Source: Parasphingopyxis marina
GTDB lineage: Bacteria; Pseudomonadota; Alphaproteobacteria; Sphingomonadales; Sphingomonadaceae
NCBI RefSeq assembly: GCF_014237875.1
Contig: NZ_JACJVJ010000001.1
Location: 732,501-796,500 of the forward strand
Reading direction: 5' to 3'
Length of the DNA stretch: 64,000 nt
Shown here: positions 62,047 to 64,000 of the stretch, piece after piece
How positions within the stretch are numbered: the stretch's first letter is position 1
Layout: every line of letters begins with the position of its first letter
Notes under the pieces: generated by a model
What the model was told of the DNA's origin: nothing
The model's input: only the letters and a program-made list of their open reading frames with translations
The model's database searches: none
Program-made: the position numbers and the translations under genes

Positions 62047-62077
62047 CCCGACATCGGGCTGACATCCAGCTGTTACA
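62047..62077 (-). promoter_or_regulatory. Weak Pho-box-like repeat before the PiT gene
   Basis: On the minus strand TGTAACA, TGTCAGC and TGTCGGG are spaced 13 and 11 bp. The spacing is imperfect and the orientation is opposite to the PiT gene that starts at 62122. It may be a distal site for the divergent porin, a repressive site for PiT, or chance. Confidence 0.35.
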
Positions 62078-62121
62078 GACTCGGATTACCGCTGGCGGAC
62101 CAGCACAGCGAAAGGCGACTC

Positions 62122-63732
62122 ATGGCCAACAGCGAATCCGCCCTCCCTCCGTCCGCCGCCCCTTTCAGCCCGTTCAGCATTTCCGGCACCAGCCTGGCCT
62201 TCGGCTTTCTGCTCGTCGCGATGACCGGCTATTTCCTGTTCTGGGGGCTGGATTATACCAACCACAATCACGTGTTGCTGTTCGTCCTGGCGACGATTTT
62301 CGGCGTGTTCATGGCCTTCAATATCGGCGGCAACGATGTCGCCAATTCCTTCGGCACCAGCGTCGGCGCCGGCACTCTGACGATCAAGCAGGCGCTGTTG
62401 ATCGCCGCGATCTTCGAGGTCAGTGGCGCGGTGATCGCGGGCGGCGAAGTGACCGACACGATCCGCAGCGGCATCGTCGATCTTTCCGGCGTCGCCGTGG
62501 AGCCGATGCAGTTCGTCTATATCATGATGTCGGCCTTGCTTGCCGCGGCGCTCTGGCTGCTGTTCGCCAGCAAGCGCGGCTGGCCGGTCTCCACCACCCA
62601 TTCGATCATCGGCGGTATCGTTGGCAGCTCGATCGCGCTCGGCATCATGCTGAGCGGCAGCGAGACGGCGATGGCGCTGGTCCAGTGGGACAAGGTCGGC
62701 ACGATCGCGATATCCTGGATACTCTCGCCGGTGCTCGGCGGCCTCGCCTCCTATGCGCTGTTCCACCAGATCAAGAAGCACATCCTGCAGTATAATGAAC
62801 GCGTCAAAGACGATCTGAAGGTGATCAAGACCGAGCGCAAACAGCTGAACGAGGAACACAAGACGGCGTTCGAGCGGCTGAGCGAGATCCAGCAGATCGC
62901 CTATACCAACACGATGGTGCGCGATGCGCAGGCGCTGCGCGAAGAGGATTTCACGCCCGACGATCTGGAATCGGACTATTACAAGAAGCTCAACGACATC
63001 AATCTCAAGAAGGAAAGCGTCGCCGCGCACAAGGCGCTGGAAACCTGGGTCCCGCTGATCGCCGCGCTGGGCGCCGCGATCATCTCCGCGATGCTGCTCT
63101 TCAAGGGGCTCAAGCATATGGATCTGGGGCTCACCACGCTCAACAATTACCTGATCATGGGCATGGTCGCCGCCGGCGTGTGGATGGCCACCTATATCTT
63201 CGCGCGCACCCTGAAAGGCGCCTCGCTCGATCGCTCCACCTTTCTCATGTTCAGCTGGATGCAGGTGTTTACCGCGTCGGGCTTCGCCTTCAGCCACGGT
63301 TCCAACGACATCGCCAACGCCATCGGCCCGTTCGCGGCGATCCTCGATGTGCTGCGGACCGGAGAGATCGGCGCATCGGCCGCGGTGCCGCCGGCCGCGA
63401 TGATCACCTTCGGCGTCGCGCTGATCGTCGGCCTGTGGTTCATCGGCAAGGAAGTGATCGCGACCGTCGGCCACAACCTCACCACCATGCATCCGGCCTC
63501 GGGCTTTTCCGCGGAGCTTGCCGCCGCCGCCGTGGTGATGGGCGCGTCCACCTTCGGCCTGCCGGTATCCAGCACGCACATCCTGATCGGCGCGGTGCTC
63601 GGCATCGGCCTCGTCAACAACCAGACCAATTGGGGCCTGATGAAGCCGATCGCGCTCGCCTGGGTGATCACCCTGCCGGCCGCCGCGGCGCTGTCGGGGC
63701 TCTGCTTCGTCGTCCTGTTCGCGATCTTCTAG
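62122..63732 (+). CDS. PiT-family inorganic phosphate transporter
   Basis: A 536-residue low-affinity phosphate permease. Both halves carry the PiT signature: [21 protein letters not shown] (first) and [18 protein letters not shown] (second). Two [11 protein letters not shown]-like repeats are seen ([13 protein letters not shown] and [12 protein letters not shown]). An insertion of about 80 charged residues ([20 protein letters not shown] onward) separates the halves and is cytoplasmic. At least ten helices. It probably imports metal-phosphate or phosphate with protons or sodium. It belongs to the phosphate cluster. Confidence 0.95.
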   Translation: MANSESALPPSAAPFSPFSISGTSLAFGFLLVAMTGYFLFWGLDYTNHNHVLLFVLATIFGVFMAFNIGGNDVANSFGTSVGAGTLTIKQALLIAAIFEVSGAVIAGGEVTDTIRSGIVDLSGVAVEPMQFVYIMMSALLAAALWLLFASKRGWPVSTTHSIIGGIVGSSIALGIMLSGSETAMALVQWDKVGTIAISWILSPVLGGLASYALFHQIKKHILQYNERVKDDLKVIKTERKQLNEEHKTAFERLSEIQQIAYTNTMVRDAQALREEDFTPDDLESDYYKKLNDINLKKESVAAHKALETWVPLIAALGAAIISAMLLFKGLKHMDLGLTTLNNYLIMGMVAAGVWMATYIFARTLKGASLDRSTFLMFSWMQVFTASGFAFSHGSNDIANAIGPFAAILDVLRTGEIGASAAVPPAAMITFGVALIVGLWFIGKEVIATVGHNLTTMHPASGFSAELAAAAVVMGASTFGLPVSSTHILIGAVLGIGLVNNQTNWGLMKPIALAWVITLPAAAALSGLCFVVLFAIF

Positions 63733-63802
63733 GGCCATTGCGTCGCGCGGCGATTTCGCCATGGTGGCGCGAACCCATGCACCCGGAGAAGGAACCCGCC
63801 CC

Positions 63803-64000
63803 ATGAAACTCTACAATTCGATCGGCCCCAACCCGCATGTCGTGCGCATCTTCATGGCCGAGCGCGGCATCGAGATGCCGATGGAGGAGGTGGACCTGCG
63901 CGCCGGCGACAACCGCGCCCAGCCCTATCTCTCCACCAACCCGGCCGGCCAGATGCCCGCGCTGGAGCTCGACAATGGCGATATCGTCACCGAGATCACC
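63803..64000 (+). CDS. Glutathione S-transferase, 3' partial
   Basis: The first 66 residues of a GST, cut by the window end. MKLYNSIGPNPHVVRIFMAE and NPAGQMPALELDNGDIVTEIT are the thioredoxin-fold N-terminal domain with the glutathione-binding P-A-L-E motif. It begins 70 bp after the PiT stop, and AGAAGGA is the ribosome site. Confidence 0.9.
   Translation, partial: MKLYNSIGPNPHVVRIFMAERGIEMPMEEVDLRAGDNRAQPYLSTNPAGQMPALELDNGDIVTEIT

Noticed and set aside
62086-63804. 572-residue minus-strand open frame opposite the PiT transporter
   Set aside because: Low-complexity, Arg/Asp/Gly-rich antisense shadow of a well-identified membrane transporter.
1-64000. CRISPR array
   Set aside because: No regularly spaced direct repeats with unique spacers were seen; short repeats here are hairpins or 11-12 bp operator units.

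Overview
The window is a GC-rich, gene-dense stretch of what looks like a Sphingomonadales (Alphaproteobacteria) chromosome. The pointers are a large-type NAD-glutamate dehydrogenase, a TonB receptor with PKHD hydroxylase and PepSY partners, PhaB, tandem CYP153-like cytochromes P450, a LOV-HWE-type histidine kinase and a GSCFA protein. The assignment rests on gene content and composition; I cannot name a genus.

Layout. (1) 1-14.4 kb is core chromosome: the 3' end of a molybdopterin oxidoreductase subunit translationally linked to ferrochelatase (hemH), phaB, a small ribbon-helix-helix protein, an iron-uptake cluster (TonB receptor, PKHD hydroxylase, PepSY membrane protein) behind a perfect Fur-box palindrome, then on the minus strand a PAS protein and the 1555-residue NAD-glutamate dehydrogenase. 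(2) 14.6-22.4 kb lies between tRNA-Thr(CGU) and tRNA-Leu(CAG) and is accessory in character: a minus-strand run of CPBP protease, pirin, serine hydrolase, zinc-peptidase-like protein, DUF1772 membrane protein, NmrA-type oxidoreductase and AraC regulator, with degenerate repeats in the gaps. (3) 22.57-34.25 kb is an integrated genomic island. Its ends are a 19-bp direct repeat of the 3' end of tRNA-Leu, it starts with a P4-type tyrosine integrase, and it carries a methyltransferase, an SRAP (HMCES/YedK) protein, several unknown proteins, a second recombinase cassette and a type III restriction-modification pair. A paired TTGGGGGCCA motif sits just inside both ends. (4) 34.3-50.1 kb returns to core genes: GSCFA protein, pobA, acyl-CoA dehydrogenase, MaoC dehydratase, HIT protein, two amino-acid/neurotransmitter-type transporters, a PfkB sugar/adenosine kinase, EI24 protein, lipoprotein, queG and a two-gene ABC exporter. 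(5) 50.1-58.4 kb holds two tandem CYP153-like P450s, a membrane adenylate/guanylate cyclase, a blue-light LOV histidine kinase, a PEP-mutase/isocitrate-lyase family enzyme and a LytS/LytTR two-component pair. (6) 58.4-63.7 kb is a phosphate-acquisition cluster: PstS-like lipoprotein, PhoU, OprO/P-like porin and a PiT transporter, with 11-bp-period Pho-box-like repeats ahead of the first three. The window ends inside a glutathione S-transferase gene.

How the genes work together. The clearest functional units are iron uptake (Fur-controlled), phosphate uptake (PhoB-controlled by inference, without pstCAB next to pstS), the tRNA-Leu island (integration plus restriction-modification, with SRAP and a possible nested recombinase module), and the CYP153 pair with an operator-like palindrome upstream. 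No CRISPR array, rRNA operon or recognisable insertion sequence was seen.
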